A stretch of DNA of 64,000 bases from Bacteroidaceae bacterium (lineage in GTDB: Bacteria; Bacteroidota; Bacteroidia; Bacteroidales; Bacteroidaceae), in the NCBI GenBank assembly GCA_017469925.1, contig JAFUFK010000012.1, positions 1 to 64,000 of the forward strand. Direction: 5' to 3'. Under the pieces are notes generated by a model that worked only from the letters and a program-made list of their open reading frames with translations, was not told the origin of the DNA and searched no databases. Below are positions 28,770-36,659 of this stretch, one piece after another. The translations under genes were made by a program, and so were the position numbers. Numbering within the stretch: position 1 is the stretch's first letter; the number at the start of each line of letters is the position of its first letter.

Positions 28770-29576
28770 TCAGGGTATAATCTCCAGAGTTTGACGCTTA
28801 TAGTTTACAACGAGCGCCGTGCCTCCGAGCGAGTAAGCGTTCAGAAGCCCGTGGTTATACTTGCCGTTGAAGAAGTCATGCTCGAAATCCTGCTTCCCTA
28901 TCCTGAAGTGTACGCCCCTGGTCAGTTCTGCATCCACTATCTGTAGTCGGTGGGCTATATCTGCGCTCTCCTTCCTGACGTGCTCTGCTGTTCCCGTCAT
29001 AAAGCCCTGCGGCAATTTACAATGTCGCGAACCTGTGTCAAAGAGGAACCACTGCTTCTGACCGTCGATTTTACACTTGAGCATAATGATGTTTACCACC
29101 TTTCGGGAGTAAGCCCAATGGATGACATGCCCCGTTGGTTTCCGCTTGATGTCGCATGCTTCCACAGAACTGTTCGCCAGGTCAAACTTCCATGCTCCGC
29201 GAATGAGGATATTTCCGCCGACGATAAAGCGTGGAGCATAATCCACAAACTTTCCCGCCACATCCGTTATCATGCAGTACACCCTCGGATAGACCTTGCC
29301 GCAGAAGCGCAGCGAGTCAAGAAGCACGAAGTTCTGCTTCTTTTCTTTGCCTACTTTGATATAGTCAGCCTCACTTATGCCCCATGCCTCGGCGGCATAG
29401 GCTGAATCCATGACGCAAAACGAGCAACCCGTATCCACCATCGCCTTTAGCGAATCCTGCCGTCCGTCTCTTGACAGGGAGACATCAGTGTAAATCCAAG
29501 TCTCCACGAACTTCGTCTGTGCCTCTGTCGCCAAACAGGTTATAATGCCATATACGAATACAAGAAAATGCTTCAT
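28770..29576 (-). CDS. Retropepsin-like aspartic protease family protein, two DTG lobes
   Basis: This 268-aa protein with a signal peptide (MKHFLVFVYGIITCLATEAQ) would act in the envelope. It has two aspartyl-protease motifs in one chain, VDTGCSF (Asp48) and FDTGSRH (Asp180), each in a hydrophobic beta context. It is therefore a duplicated retropepsin-type fold rather than a homodimer. I do not know its substrate. An upstream in-frame ATG (29618) lies inside the promoter box at 29616-29623, so 29576 is chosen as the start. It stands alone. Confidence 0.75.
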   Translation of the reverse strand: MKHFLVFVYGIITCLATEAQTKFVETWIYTDVSLSRDGRQDSLKAMVDTGCSFCVMDSAYAAEAWGISEADYIKVGKEKKQNFVLLDSLRFCGKVYPRVYCMITDVAGKFVDYAPRFIVGGNILIRGAWKFDLANSSVEACDIKRKPTGHVIHWAYSRKVVNIIMLKCKIDGQKQWFLFDTGSRHCKLPQGFMTGTAEHVRKESADIAHRLQIVDAELTRGVHFRIGKQDFEHDFFNGKYNHGLLNAYSLGGTALVVNYKRQTLEIIP

Positions 29577-29615
29577 TCTGGTAAATTCCGATTTATCTAT
29601 TTCACTTATCGTCCA

Positions 29616-29623
29616 CAAATATA
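29616..29623 (-). promoter_or_regulatory. Promoter -7 box for the retropepsin-like gene
   Basis: The minus strand reads TATATTTG here, 39 bp upstream of the ATG at 29576. Confidence 0.55.
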
Positions 29624-29742
29624 CGAAAAATCCCGGACACGAAGTTGTGATGTCTGGAAATAATTCCTGTAACGTATCCGGGGTTTGAAATTTTTATATA
29701 AATTTGCAATCGGAAATCAAATAGTGAAATAATCGACTTACT

Positions 29743-30846
29743 ATGAAACTTTGGAAAACGTGGATGCTGGCCGCCATCCTTACACTTTGCGGCTTGAGTG
29801 TATTCTTCGGCTCATGTAATTCCTGTGGCGGCTCACTCACAAAAGACATCAGTAGCGTGGCAGGGACGTTGGACGGGCCGTTGCCTGCCGACTCCGCACC
29901 CTCTTGGGTGCTGCAGGCAATGGAGCGGGCAGAGCACTTCTACCAGTATGAAATCATGAGCGACACGACCTGCCACATCTGTGTCGAAGCCATTGCCGAG
30001 GCGGATGCGACTTCGACAGAAGGTTATGGCATCGTCGTGACGAAGGGAGCCACTTCGACTACGTTCCCCAATCTTTGCAACGCTCGCTGTCCCATGGCTG
30101 CCTACGACAAACAGCACGGCTGGCTCTGGCTCACCTCGAGTGCCATGTGGGGTACGGGCGTGCAGGTGGATTGGCTCTACCAAATTCGTTTCGACAAGGA
30201 CGACAAGGCGTACATCGCCCACATCGTCAACCCCTACGATATTCAGCAGCAACTCCTTGGCCGTCTAGGTTATACCATCGAGGGCGAGCAGATAACACTC
30301 TACGATGGAGAGCGAGAGATTGCCCAAGCCACGAACACCGTCACCGACATGGGGGGCTTCGACGACGAGCAGCATCCCGTGTGGATAGGGGAACAAATCA
30401 CTTACGACCTGGCCGGACCTGCTCCCTGTCTGCTCGTTACACCTGGCATTAAGTTCACCACGGGACTTGTGCTGACCTACGACGACATGCCCACCCTGAC
30501 GGCCCTCCTTACCATTTCCGACGACGGAACACTGAGCATTGGCGACATCAGCGTAGCCGAGACGGATACGACTGTAACGGCCGAGATGGCCTACGAGGGC
30601 GTGAACAATTACTGCCATAGCGCGTACGACTGGAGTCCGTCCGAGGCCAACCCTTCCTTGATGTCGGTAACGATGGGGGAAGAGACGGAGACGGAATACG
30701 AGGTCGTGTTCCGCAGTTACACCGGCGCCCTCGTGTACTTCTATGTCGAGAAGGCGAGCGGGCAGACAAGGATGATGGAGCACGTCCCCGCGCTTAATGT
30801 AGAAAGCGAGGCGGGAAGCATCGATTTGTTTGATTACTTAGAGTAA
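29743..30846 (+). CDS. Hypothetical secreted protein or lipoprotein
   Basis: This is a 367-aa protein without a recognised family. The N-terminus is a signal sequence (KTWMLAAILTLCGLSVFFGS) followed by Cys, so it may be a lipoprotein with a loose lipobox. The body is rich in Asp, Thr and Gly and looks all-beta, with several cysteines in the first 120 residues (CNSCGG, CHIC, CNARC). A TAAATTTG box at 29699-29706 may be its promoter. It converges with the TfoX-N gene over a shared palindromic terminator. Confidence 0.7.
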   Translation: MKLWKTWMLAAILTLCGLSVFFGSCNSCGGSLTKDISSVAGTLDGPLPADSAPSWVLQAMERAEHFYQYEIMSDTTCHICVEAIAEADATSTEGYGIVVTKGATSTTFPNLCNARCPMAAYDKQHGWLWLTSSAMWGTGVQVDWLYQIRFDKDDKAYIAHIVNPYDIQQQLLGRLGYTIEGEQITLYDGEREIAQATNTVTDMGGFDDEQHPVWIGEQITYDLAGPAPCLLVTPGIKFTTGLVLTYDDMPTLTALLTISDDGTLSIGDISVAETDTTVTAEMAYEGVNNYCHSAYDWSPSEANPSLMSVTMGEETETEYEVVFRSYTGALVYFYVEKASGQTRMMEHVPALNVESEAGSIDLFDYLE

Positions 30847-30868
30847 GGGAGAGCGTTCACTCTCCCTT
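30845..30868. terminator. Bidirectional terminator between converging genes
   Basis: The 9-bp arms AAGGGAGAG (30845-30853) and CTCTCCCTT (30860-30868) are flanked by T on the plus side and A on the minus side. They overlap both stop codons. Confidence 0.7.
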
Positions 30869-31204
30869 TCCTATTAGTATCGTGTGTTGTCGTTTCCGCC
30901 GCTTCGGCTCGGGTAGGGCCTCGTAAGTCGAGCGGATGAGGGTCGAGAGATAGTCGCGGTCGTCCACGTCGGCGATGTAGAAGTAATCCTTTGCGCCCTC
31001 GTAGGGTGGGCGCAGTTCTTCCTTGCGGAGCATCGCGCGTGCGGCTTCGGTCGGCTTCACGTAGAGGCGGTCGTCGCAGATGAGACCGACAATCTTCCCG
31101 TCGCAATAGAGCCCGTAGTCGCCAAACATCTTCCGCGCCGTGATGTCGCCCGCCCCACTGCACTGGTCGGCGATGTACTGCACAAAGTCTATGCTGCTTG
31201 CCAT
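30857..31204 (-). CDS. TfoX N-terminal domain protein
   Basis: This 115-aa protein matches the TfoX/Sxy N-terminal domain: ARKMFGDYGLYCDGKIVGLI, DDRLYVKPT and a basic C-terminal tail. In Proteobacteria, Sxy/TfoX regulates competence together with CRP. Short stand-alone copies like this one are common elsewhere and have no proven role. It starts 5 bp after the RhuM gene stop on the same strand, so the two are probably co-transcribed. Confidence 0.85.
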   Translation of the reverse strand: MASSIDFVQYIADQCSGAGDITARKMFGDYGLYCDGKIVGLICDDRLYVKPTEAARAMLRKEELRPPYEGAKDYFYIADVDDRDYLSTLIRSTYEALPEPKRRKRQHTILIGKGE

Positions 31205-31209
31205 AAGTC

Positions 31210-32208
31210 CTAACTGTCCTGTTCCTCGTCCGTCCTGTTCCTGTTCAGTTGCTTGACGGCCTTGTCGAAGTCGCTCTCCAGGAGGCGCATCTCCCGTTCG
31301 CGATAGATTTCAAACTCGCGCTCTGCCTTTTCGATGGCCTCCTGATGGGACACCATGCCCGTGCCCTCCAGAATGTTCTTTCGCAATCTCAATATTTGGT
31401 CATCGAGTGCCGCAATCCAGTCGGCCATCGTCATCGGGTTCTGCTCCAACGCCTGAAACTCTGCATAGTCGAGGAATTGCGAGGTCAGCAGGTTCAGCCG
31501 TTGCAGTTCCAACTCCGTCAGGTAGTTCTTTGCAATCTTCACGTCGTCGCGGGTCACATAGTTACCCTTGAAGTTCGTCATCCCCACGAACGGCTTCTCG
31601 TTGTCCACCCGTTCATAAATCAGTTCGGCCGCCGTATGCTCATGCACGGCATAGTGCATCTTGTTCTGCACGGTGGCAAAGAACAGTTTCGTCATCTGCG
31701 AACGAGGGTCGTAGTCGGTCGATGTCGCGTAGATGTCCGTCACCTGTTGATAGAAATTCCGCTCACTACTGCGGATGTCCCTGATGCGTTGCAGCAACTC
31801 CCGGAAGTAGCGGTTGCCGCCCTGCTTCAGTCGCTCGTCGTCCATCGTGAAGCCCTTCTGGATGTACTCGTGCAACCGTTGTGTCGCCCAGCGGCGGAAG
31901 CGCACGGCAATAGGTGACTGCACGCGATACCCCAGGGCGATAATCATGTCCAGATTGTAGTGGTCGATTTCTCTTTGTACCTGACGCTTTCCCTCTTGTC
32001 GAACTAGAAAGAATTTCTTTCGGGTTGCCTCTTCTTCTAATTCCTTGTCTTGATAGATATTGCCTACATGGAGGCTGATATTTTGCGGAGTCGTAGCATA
32101 AATCTCTGCAAGATTATCTCTTGTCAGCCACACATCCTCGTCGGCAAACCTCACGCTGACGCTCACTCGTCCGTTCTCGTCTTTATATAGAATCAGTTTG
32201 TTGTCCAT
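31210..32208 (-). CDS. RhuM-family virulence/DNA-associated protein
   Basis: This 332-aa protein matches the RhuM family from its first residues: LYKDENGRVSVSVRFADEDV, TTPQNISLHVGNIY and the central QSPIAVRFRRWATQRLHEYI. The N-terminal part resembles a winged-helix/Bro-like DNA-binding domain and the C-terminal part is helical. RhuM proteins occur on mobile islands and next to Fic or restriction genes; their biochemical role is not established. The ATG at 32208 is chosen because a promoter box lies just upstream at 32227-32234 and the longer reading frame runs through non-coding repeats. Confidence 0.85.
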   Translation of the reverse strand: MDNKLILYKDENGRVSVSVRFADEDVWLTRDNLAEIYATTPQNISLHVGNIYQDKELEEEATRKKFFLVRQEGKRQVQREIDHYNLDMIIALGYRVQSPIAVRFRRWATQRLHEYIQKGFTMDDERLKQGGNRYFRELLQRIRDIRSSERNFYQQVTDIYATSTDYDPRSQMTKLFFATVQNKMHYAVHEHTAAELIYERVDNEKPFVGMTNFKGNYVTRDDVKIAKNYLTELELQRLNLLTSQFLDYAEFQALEQNPMTMADWIAALDDQILRLRKNILEGTGMVSHQEAIEKAEREFEIYREREMRLLESDFDKAVKQLNRNRTDEEQDS

Positions 32209-32226
32209 TGCTACAAAAATTCTCCG

Positions 32227-32234
32227 CAAAGATA
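32227..32234 (-). promoter_or_regulatory. Promoter -7 box for the RhuM gene
   Basis: The minus strand reads TATCTTTG, 18 bp before the ATG at 32208. Confidence 0.6.
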
Positions 32235-32389
32235 AGAATAAATATTGATATGCTTGCGATGGAATCGATAAAAAAGGAGGGGGACAGGGTTCGTGTAGTG
32301 TGATTCCCCGAGGCGGTTGGCATCGCGCCACGATGCAGAATGGCGTGCTCCACGGTGCTGTGATTGCAAGCATACGGCGTAAAGAGGGC

Positions 32390-32543
32390 AACAATGTATT
32401 GCAAAGACCGTAACAAAGTATTGCAAAGCTCATAGGAACGTATTGCTTGGACAAGACATAAGTTTGGAACCTGCGTGCCAAACTTTGGAACGCACAAACC
32501 AAACCTTGGAACGTGCGTTCGTAACCTTGGAAATCTTTATGCA
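32390..32543. repeat. 22-nt tandem repeat array, degenerate
   Basis: Seven units of 22 nt start at 32390, 32412, 32434, 32456, 32478, 32500 and 32522. The first two share GTATTGCAAAG in the same register and the later ones drift to CTTTGGAACG and CCTTGGAACG. The array lies in the 479-bp gap between the RhuM and radical-SAM genes (32209-32687). Apart from the two promoters, nothing else is seen in this gap. Confidence 0.75.
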
Positions 32544-32651
32544 GCACTATATTTACTGCAAAGAAAATTATCAATTGTCAATTAAAAAATATTATCTTTG
32601 AGTCTCTTCGAGCCTCGAAGATAGGCGGCACCTCGGAAAACATCAAAATTA

Positions 32652-32683
32652 TTTGTGTTTTCGCTCGGTTTGCACTATCTTTG
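32652..32683 (+). promoter_or_regulatory. Promoter for the radical-SAM gene, very close to the start codon
   Basis: TTTG at 32652-32655 and TATCTTTG at 32676-32683 are 20 bp apart. The start codon begins at 32688, only 4 bases after the -7 box, so the transcript may be leaderless. Confidence 0.72.
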
Positions 32684-32687
32684 CATT

Positions 32688-33986
32688 ATGCTCACGGAAC
32701 GGACGATAGAAAAGTTGAAGATACTGGCCGAGGCGGCGAAGTACGACGTGTCGTGCTCGTCGAGCGGCACCGTGCGGAAGGGCAAGGCGGGCATGGTGGG
32801 GAACACCGTCGGGGGCGTGGGCATCTGCCATTCGTTTGCCGACGACGGGCGGTGCATATCGCTCTTGAAGGTGATGCTCACGAACTACTGCAAGTACGAC
32901 TGCGCCTATTGCGTCAATCGCCGGACGAACGACATCCGCCGTGCCACGCTATCCGTCTCGGAACTGGAGGAAATCACGATGGAGTTCTATCGCCGCAACT
33001 ACATCGAGGGGCTCTTCCTGTCGAGCGGCGTGGTGCGCACGCCCGACTACACGATGGAGCGGCTGGTGGCCATCGTCCGCGACCTTCGGACGGTGCATCG
33101 CTTCAACGGCTACATCCACCTGAAGAGCATCCCCGGCGCCTCGCGTGAACTCTTGGCTGAGGCCGGTCGATGGGCCGACCGCATGAGCGTGAACATCGAG
33201 ATACCGCGTGAGGAATCGCTGAAATTGCTGGCACCCGAAAAGGACCACCAAAGCGTCTTTCAGCCGATGGCCCTCATCCAGCAGGGCGTCCTGGAGAACA
33301 AGGAGGACCGCCGACGCTTGCGCCACGCGCCGCGCTTCGTACCGGCAGGGCAGAGCACGCAGATGATAGTGGGGGCGACGGAGGACAGCGACCGCGACAT
33401 CCTGCGCATGTCCAGTGCCCTCTATCAGCAACCCACCTTGCGCCGTGTGTATTACTCGGGGTACGTCAGCGTGAACACCTACGACCCGCGCCTGCCCGTA
33501 CTGAAACAGCCGCCCCTCGTCCGCGAAAACCGCCTCTATCAGGCCGACTGGCTCATGCGTTTCTATCAGTTCCGTGCCGACGAACTGGTGGACGACCGCC
33601 ACACGAACCTCGACCTCGACGTGGACCCCAAACTTGCGTGGGCGCTCCGTCATCCCGAGGCCTTCCCCGTCGATATCAATCGCGACGACTACGAACGCAT
33701 CCTCCGTGTGCCGGGCATCGGCGTGAAGTCGGCCACGCTCATTGTCAATTCGCGTCGGTTTGCGCGCCTCACCTCGTATCACCTGAAGAAGATGGGTGTG
33801 GTGATGAAGAAAGCGAAGTATTTCATCACCTGCGGCGAACTCTCCGCCTCCTATGCCAACCCCATCGTGGGCGTGAACGAAATGCATCCCGAACGCCTCC
33901 GCCCCCTGCTCGTATCCGAGGCCCAGCGCAAGCGTGCCGCCCAGGAGCAACAGATGACCCTGGATTTCGGGGATAGTGGAAAATAG
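32688..33986 (+). CDS. Radical SAM protein with helix-hairpin-helix, putative DNA repair (TIGR03916 type)
   Basis: This 432-aa protein has the radical-SAM cluster motif CKYDCAYC (Cys68, Cys72, Cys75) and a helix-hairpin-helix DNA-binding segment (about 345-375, RVPGIGVKSATLIVNSRRF). The conserved N-terminus AAKYDVSCSSSGT is characteristic of the putative DNA modification/repair radical-SAM family. This family is normally encoded beside a TIGR03915 protein. That partner is present here at 34664-35437 but is separated from it by an ORF6N gene. The reaction is not known. Confidence 0.9.
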   Translation: MLTERTIEKLKILAEAAKYDVSCSSSGTVRKGKAGMVGNTVGGVGICHSFADDGRCISLLKVMLTNYCKYDCAYCVNRRTNDIRRATLSVSELEEITMEFYRRNYIEGLFLSSGVVRTPDYTMERLVAIVRDLRTVHRFNGYIHLKSIPGASRELLAEAGRWADRMSVNIEIPREESLKLLAPEKDHQSVFQPMALIQQGVLENKEDRRRLRHAPRFVPAGQSTQMIVGATEDSDRDILRMSSALYQQPTLRRVYYSGYVSVNTYDPRLPVLKQPPLVRENRLYQADWLMRFYQFRADELVDDRHTNLDLDVDPKLAWALRHPEAFPVDINRDDYERILRVPGIGVKSATLIVNSRRFARLTSYHLKKMGVVMKKAKYFITCGELSASYANPIVGVNEMHPERLRPLLVSEAQRKRAAQEQQMTLDFGDSGK

Positions 33987-33987
33987 A

Positions 33988-34044
33988 CAACTACGTAATC
34001 GGCTTGCCGCTTCGCTTGACGAAGAATTACACGAATTGTAGTTG
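33988..34044. repeat. Small inverted-repeat element
   Basis: CAACTAC (33988-33994) and GTAGTTG (34038-34044) flank a short element. The element contains GAATTACACGAATT, which also occurs in the inverted repeat at 45246-45334, and GTAATCGGCTTGCCGCTT, whose near-complement lies near 41600. Confidence 0.55.
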
Positions 34045-34064
34045 CTAAATTCCTAATTATTGTG

Positions 34065-34072
34065 TACATTTG
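34065..34072 (+). promoter_or_regulatory. Promoter -7 box for the ORF6N gene
   Basis: TACATTTG ends only 4 bases before the ATG at 34077, again allowing a leaderless transcript. Confidence 0.5.
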
Positions 34073-34076
34073 CAAC

Positions 34077-34655
34077 ATGAATGACATCGAACTGATACGG
34101 AATAAGATATATGAGATACGTGGTCAGCGCGTAATGCTTGACTTCGATCTTGCCTCACTCTATCAAGTAGAGACACGTGTCCTCAATCAAGCGGTGAAAC
34201 GAAATCTCGAACGTTTCCCAGAAGATTTTATGTTCCAATTGACGACTACGGAATGGAACCTTATCTCATCACAATTTGTGATGACATCAAGGCGGAAAAG
34301 ACCGAAGTCGGCTCTGCCTCTTGCTTTTACAGAGCATGGAGCACTGATGCTTGCCAGCGTTCTTCGTAGTGACGTCGCCGTAGAAATCAGTATAAAAGTT
34401 ACAAGGGCCTTTGTTGCCGTTCGCAGGTCTCTCTCTCTCGTCACACTTCCTCAGAAAATGATAGAGTTGGAGTATGGCTTAAAGGAGTTGCGAAAGGAAG
34501 TGGATGACATCCTTTCCGACCAGAACGACATTAACGAAGACACTCGTGCCCAACTCGATGCCATCAGCACGGCACTGGTGGAGTTGCAGTCGGAACACCG
34601 TAGCAATGCCAATAAACCGCACCGCCCCATTGGGTTTACAGCAACACAGGACTGA
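34077..34655 (+). CDS. ORF6N domain protein (phage-type DNA-binding regulator)
   Basis: This 192-aa protein has an N-terminal ORF6N domain (about 3-95, IRNKIYEIRGQRVMLDFDLA, then LPLAFTEHGALMLASVL) and a C-terminal coiled coil (about 125-175). ORF6N domains occur in phage antirepressor-like proteins and mobile islands. The gene sits between two halves of a normally adjacent DNA-repair pair, with a small inverted-repeat element just upstream, so it is probably an insertion. Its function here is unknown. Confidence 0.88.
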   Translation: MNDIELIRNKIYEIRGQRVMLDFDLASLYQVETRVLNQAVKRNLERFPEDFMFQLTTTEWNLISSQFVMTSRRKRPKSALPLAFTEHGALMLASVLRSDVAVEISIKVTRAFVAVRRSLSLVTLPQKMIELEYGLKELRKEVDDILSDQNDINEDTRAQLDAISTALVELQSEHRSNANKPHRPIGFTATQD

Positions 34656-34663
34656 CTGCCCCC

Positions 34664-35437
34664 ATGCTTGTCTATACTTTCGACCGGACGATGGACGGCG
34701 TGCTATCTGCCGTCTTCGATGCCTATTCGTTGAGGCAACGGCCTGAGGTGTTGATAGGGGAGGGGGAGCCATTGCCGTTGTTTTGTGATGAATCGCATCG
34801 GGTGACGACGACGGAGGAGAAGGCCCGGCGCGTCTGGAAAGGTCTCGAAAAATACCTGTCGCACGAAGCGATGCGGATGCTTGCGGTCAGTTACCTCTCC
34901 GAGGACCGGGAACTCGACACGCCGCTGTTTCATTATATTTATAAGGTGTTTGAAGCAAAGCGGTCTATTGAACGGAACTTTGCCGACCCCGACGTGCTCT
35001 TTGTCACCAACACGGCGCGGAGGGTGATGCACGAGCGGCTGCGCATGATGCAGTTCATCCGCTTCCAGAAGGCCCAGGATGGGACGTACCTCGGCGTCGT
35101 TCATCCCGACCACAATGTCCTGCCCCTCATCATCGACCACTTCCGCGACCGATTTCAGGACCAGCCGTGGCTTATCTACGACGCCCGTCGGCAGTATGGG
35201 TATTACTTTGACCAACGTGAGGTGACGCGCGTCACCTTCGAGGATACTTCCTCCCTGCCTTTCGACCTGCGCACGGGGCAACTCTCCGAAGAACTACTCT
35301 CGGAGAACGACCAACTCTTCCAACGCCTTTGGCGCACCTACTTCAAGGCCATCTGCATCAAGGAACGCATGAACCCCAAGAAACAACTCAACGACATGCC
35401 CCGCCGCTATTGGGCCTACATGACGGAGAAACAGTAA
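34664..35437 (+). CDS. TIGR03915-type putative DNA repair protein
   Basis: This 257-aa protein has the family start YTFDRTMDGVLSAVFDAY and the central KARRVWKGLEKYLSHEAM block. The C-terminus reads NDMPRRYWAYM, typical of the DUF4130 domain. Members are encoded next to the radical-SAM/HhH protein found here at 32688-33986 and are thought to act with it on DNA, without direct evidence. The start lies 8 bp after the ORF6N stop. The N-terminal region resembles part of a uracil-DNA-glycosylase-like arrangement in some fused homologues; that link is inference. Confidence 0.85.
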   Translation: MLVYTFDRTMDGVLSAVFDAYSLRQRPEVLIGEGEPLPLFCDESHRVTTTEEKARRVWKGLEKYLSHEAMRMLAVSYLSEDRELDTPLFHYIYKVFEAKRSIERNFADPDVLFVTNTARRVMHERLRMMQFIRFQKAQDGTYLGVVHPDHNVLPLIIDHFRDRFQDQPWLIYDARRQYGYYFDQREVTRVTFEDTSSLPFDLRTGQLSEELLSENDQLFQRLWRTYFKAICIKERMNPKKQLNDMPRRYWAYMTEKQ

Positions 35438-35501
35438 GGGGCAATATTGTCTTTTTATTGTCAAAAAGCCTTAAATGCTTTCTGTTGTGGCCGAAAATAA
35501 C

Positions 35502-35509
35502 TACCTTTG
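35502..35509 (+). promoter_or_regulatory. Promoter -7 box for the DUF2147 gene
   Basis: TACCTTTG lies 41 bp before the ATG at 35551. Confidence 0.55.
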
Positions 35510-35550
35510 TGCCCGAAACGGAAAGAATAACGAACTTAAACTGAAAGACA

Positions 35551-35988
35551 ATGAAGAAGTTTCTTATGATGCTGGTGTGCGGCCTGATGGCTGTCAGCAG
35601 CGTGTCGGCACAGGTGAAGGCCGACGATATCCTGGGTACGTATAAGGCCGTGCAGGGTGGAGTGAACTCGAAAGTGGAAATCCGGAAGAATGGCGACGGA
35701 TACCGCGCACAAGTTATATGGGTGGATAACCTGAAGAAGGAGGATGGTACCATCCGTACGGACGAGAAAAATCCCGACAAGGCGAAACGCAGTACGCCTG
35801 CCAACCAGATTGTACTGGTGGATAAGGTGACCTTCGACGGCCAAGGCGAGTGGAAGAATGGGCAGATTTACGACCCGACACGCGGCAAGTCGTTCAAAGT
35901 GCGCATATCGTTCAAGGATGCCAAGACGCTGAAGGTTCGTGGCTCGTGGGGGCCCATCAGCGAAACGGTATATTGGACGAAACTGTAA
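35551..35988 (+). CDS. DUF2147 family secreted protein
   Basis: This 145-aa protein has a signal peptide (MKKFLMMLVCGLMAVSSVSAQ). The DUF2147 pattern follows: GTYKAVQGGVNSKVEIRKNG, a GQIYDPTRGKSFKVRISF strand pair and an RGSWGPISETVYW end. The fold is a lipocalin-like beta-barrel. Members are periplasmic or outer-membrane associated with no assigned function. It has its own promoter and converges with the phosphopantetheinyl transferase gene. Confidence 0.9.
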   Translation: MKKFLMMLVCGLMAVSSVSAQVKADDILGTYKAVQGGVNSKVEIRKNGDGYRAQVIWVDNLKKEDGTIRTDEKNPDKAKRSTPANQIVLVDKVTFDGQGEWKNGQIYDPTRGKSFKVRISFKDAKTLKVRGSWGPISETVYWTKL

Positions 35989-35997
35989 GGTTCTCCA

Positions 35998-36573
35998 TTA
36001 CCACGCTACGCTGAGGACATAGCGCTCGTTTTCGCGTTGTTCGATACTATAAGGCTGGGCAGAGAGTATGTCGCGCATGTCGTCGCGGATACCTGTGCCC
36101 AGCAGTTTTAGTACGGCCTCCTTCTGTGTCCAGAGGCGCAGGAAGGTGCGCCCAGGGTCGGGGCTTTGTTGGATAAGGGCTTGCTCGGCCTCGCTCATGC
36201 TGTAGCGGATGACGGCATCGGATACCCGTCGATCAGCGGCCTCGATGTCGATGCCGCAGGGGCGCTCGTCGATGACACAGGCGACGGCCGTACGACAATG
36301 GGAGAGGGAAAAGAATGGCGAGGGGCGAGAGTTGAGAGGCGAGAGGTGGGGTTTGCCGTGTTCGTTATAGGTGAAGGTGGGTGGTTCGGAGATGCCGTAC
36401 TGCTCACGGAGGCCCTGACAGAGCAGACGATAGGCAAGGAGCGACTGGCGGCGGCCCGTGTCGTGCTTGTGAGACAACACTTGCTCTCGACGCCACAGGG
36501 GCAGTTCGTCCGTCCACAGGGTTATCTGCTCGGCGGTGTAGTCGTTGATTTGGTCGTCGATGAGAATCATCAT
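35998..36573 (-). CDS. 4'-phosphopantetheinyl transferase (Sfp-type)
   Basis: This 191-aa enzyme would transfer phosphopantetheine from CoA to a carrier-protein serine. The diagnostic motifs are in order: GKPHL (about 69-73), FSLSHCRTAVAC, CGIDIEAADR (Mg-binding Asp/Glu) and FLRLWTQKEAVLKLLGTGI. No carrier-protein or polyketide genes are nearby, so it probably serves acyl carrier protein or a distant cluster. It converges with the DUF2147 gene (9 bp apart). Confidence 0.92.
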   Translation of the reverse strand: MMILIDDQINDYTAEQITLWTDELPLWRREQVLSHKHDTGRRQSLLAYRLLCQGLREQYGISEPPTFTYNEHGKPHLSPLNSRPSPFFSLSHCRTAVACVIDERPCGIDIEAADRRVSDAVIRYSMSEAEQALIQQSPDPGRTFLRLWTQKEAVLKLLGTGIRDDMRDILSAQPYSIEQRENERYVLSVAW

Positions 36574-36628
36574 GTTGCAAAGGTATAAATAAATTGAGAA
36601 TTAAGAATTAAGAATTAAGAATTATTCG

Positions 36629-36636
36629 TATCTTTG
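36629..36636 (+). promoter_or_regulatory. Promoter -7 box for the GH30 gene
   Basis: TATCTTTG lies 23 bp before the ATG. The preceding 30 bp are AATTAAG tandem repeats (36594-36623). Confidence 0.55.
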
Positions 36637-36659
36637 TAGCCGATAGCCTGACTAAAAAC

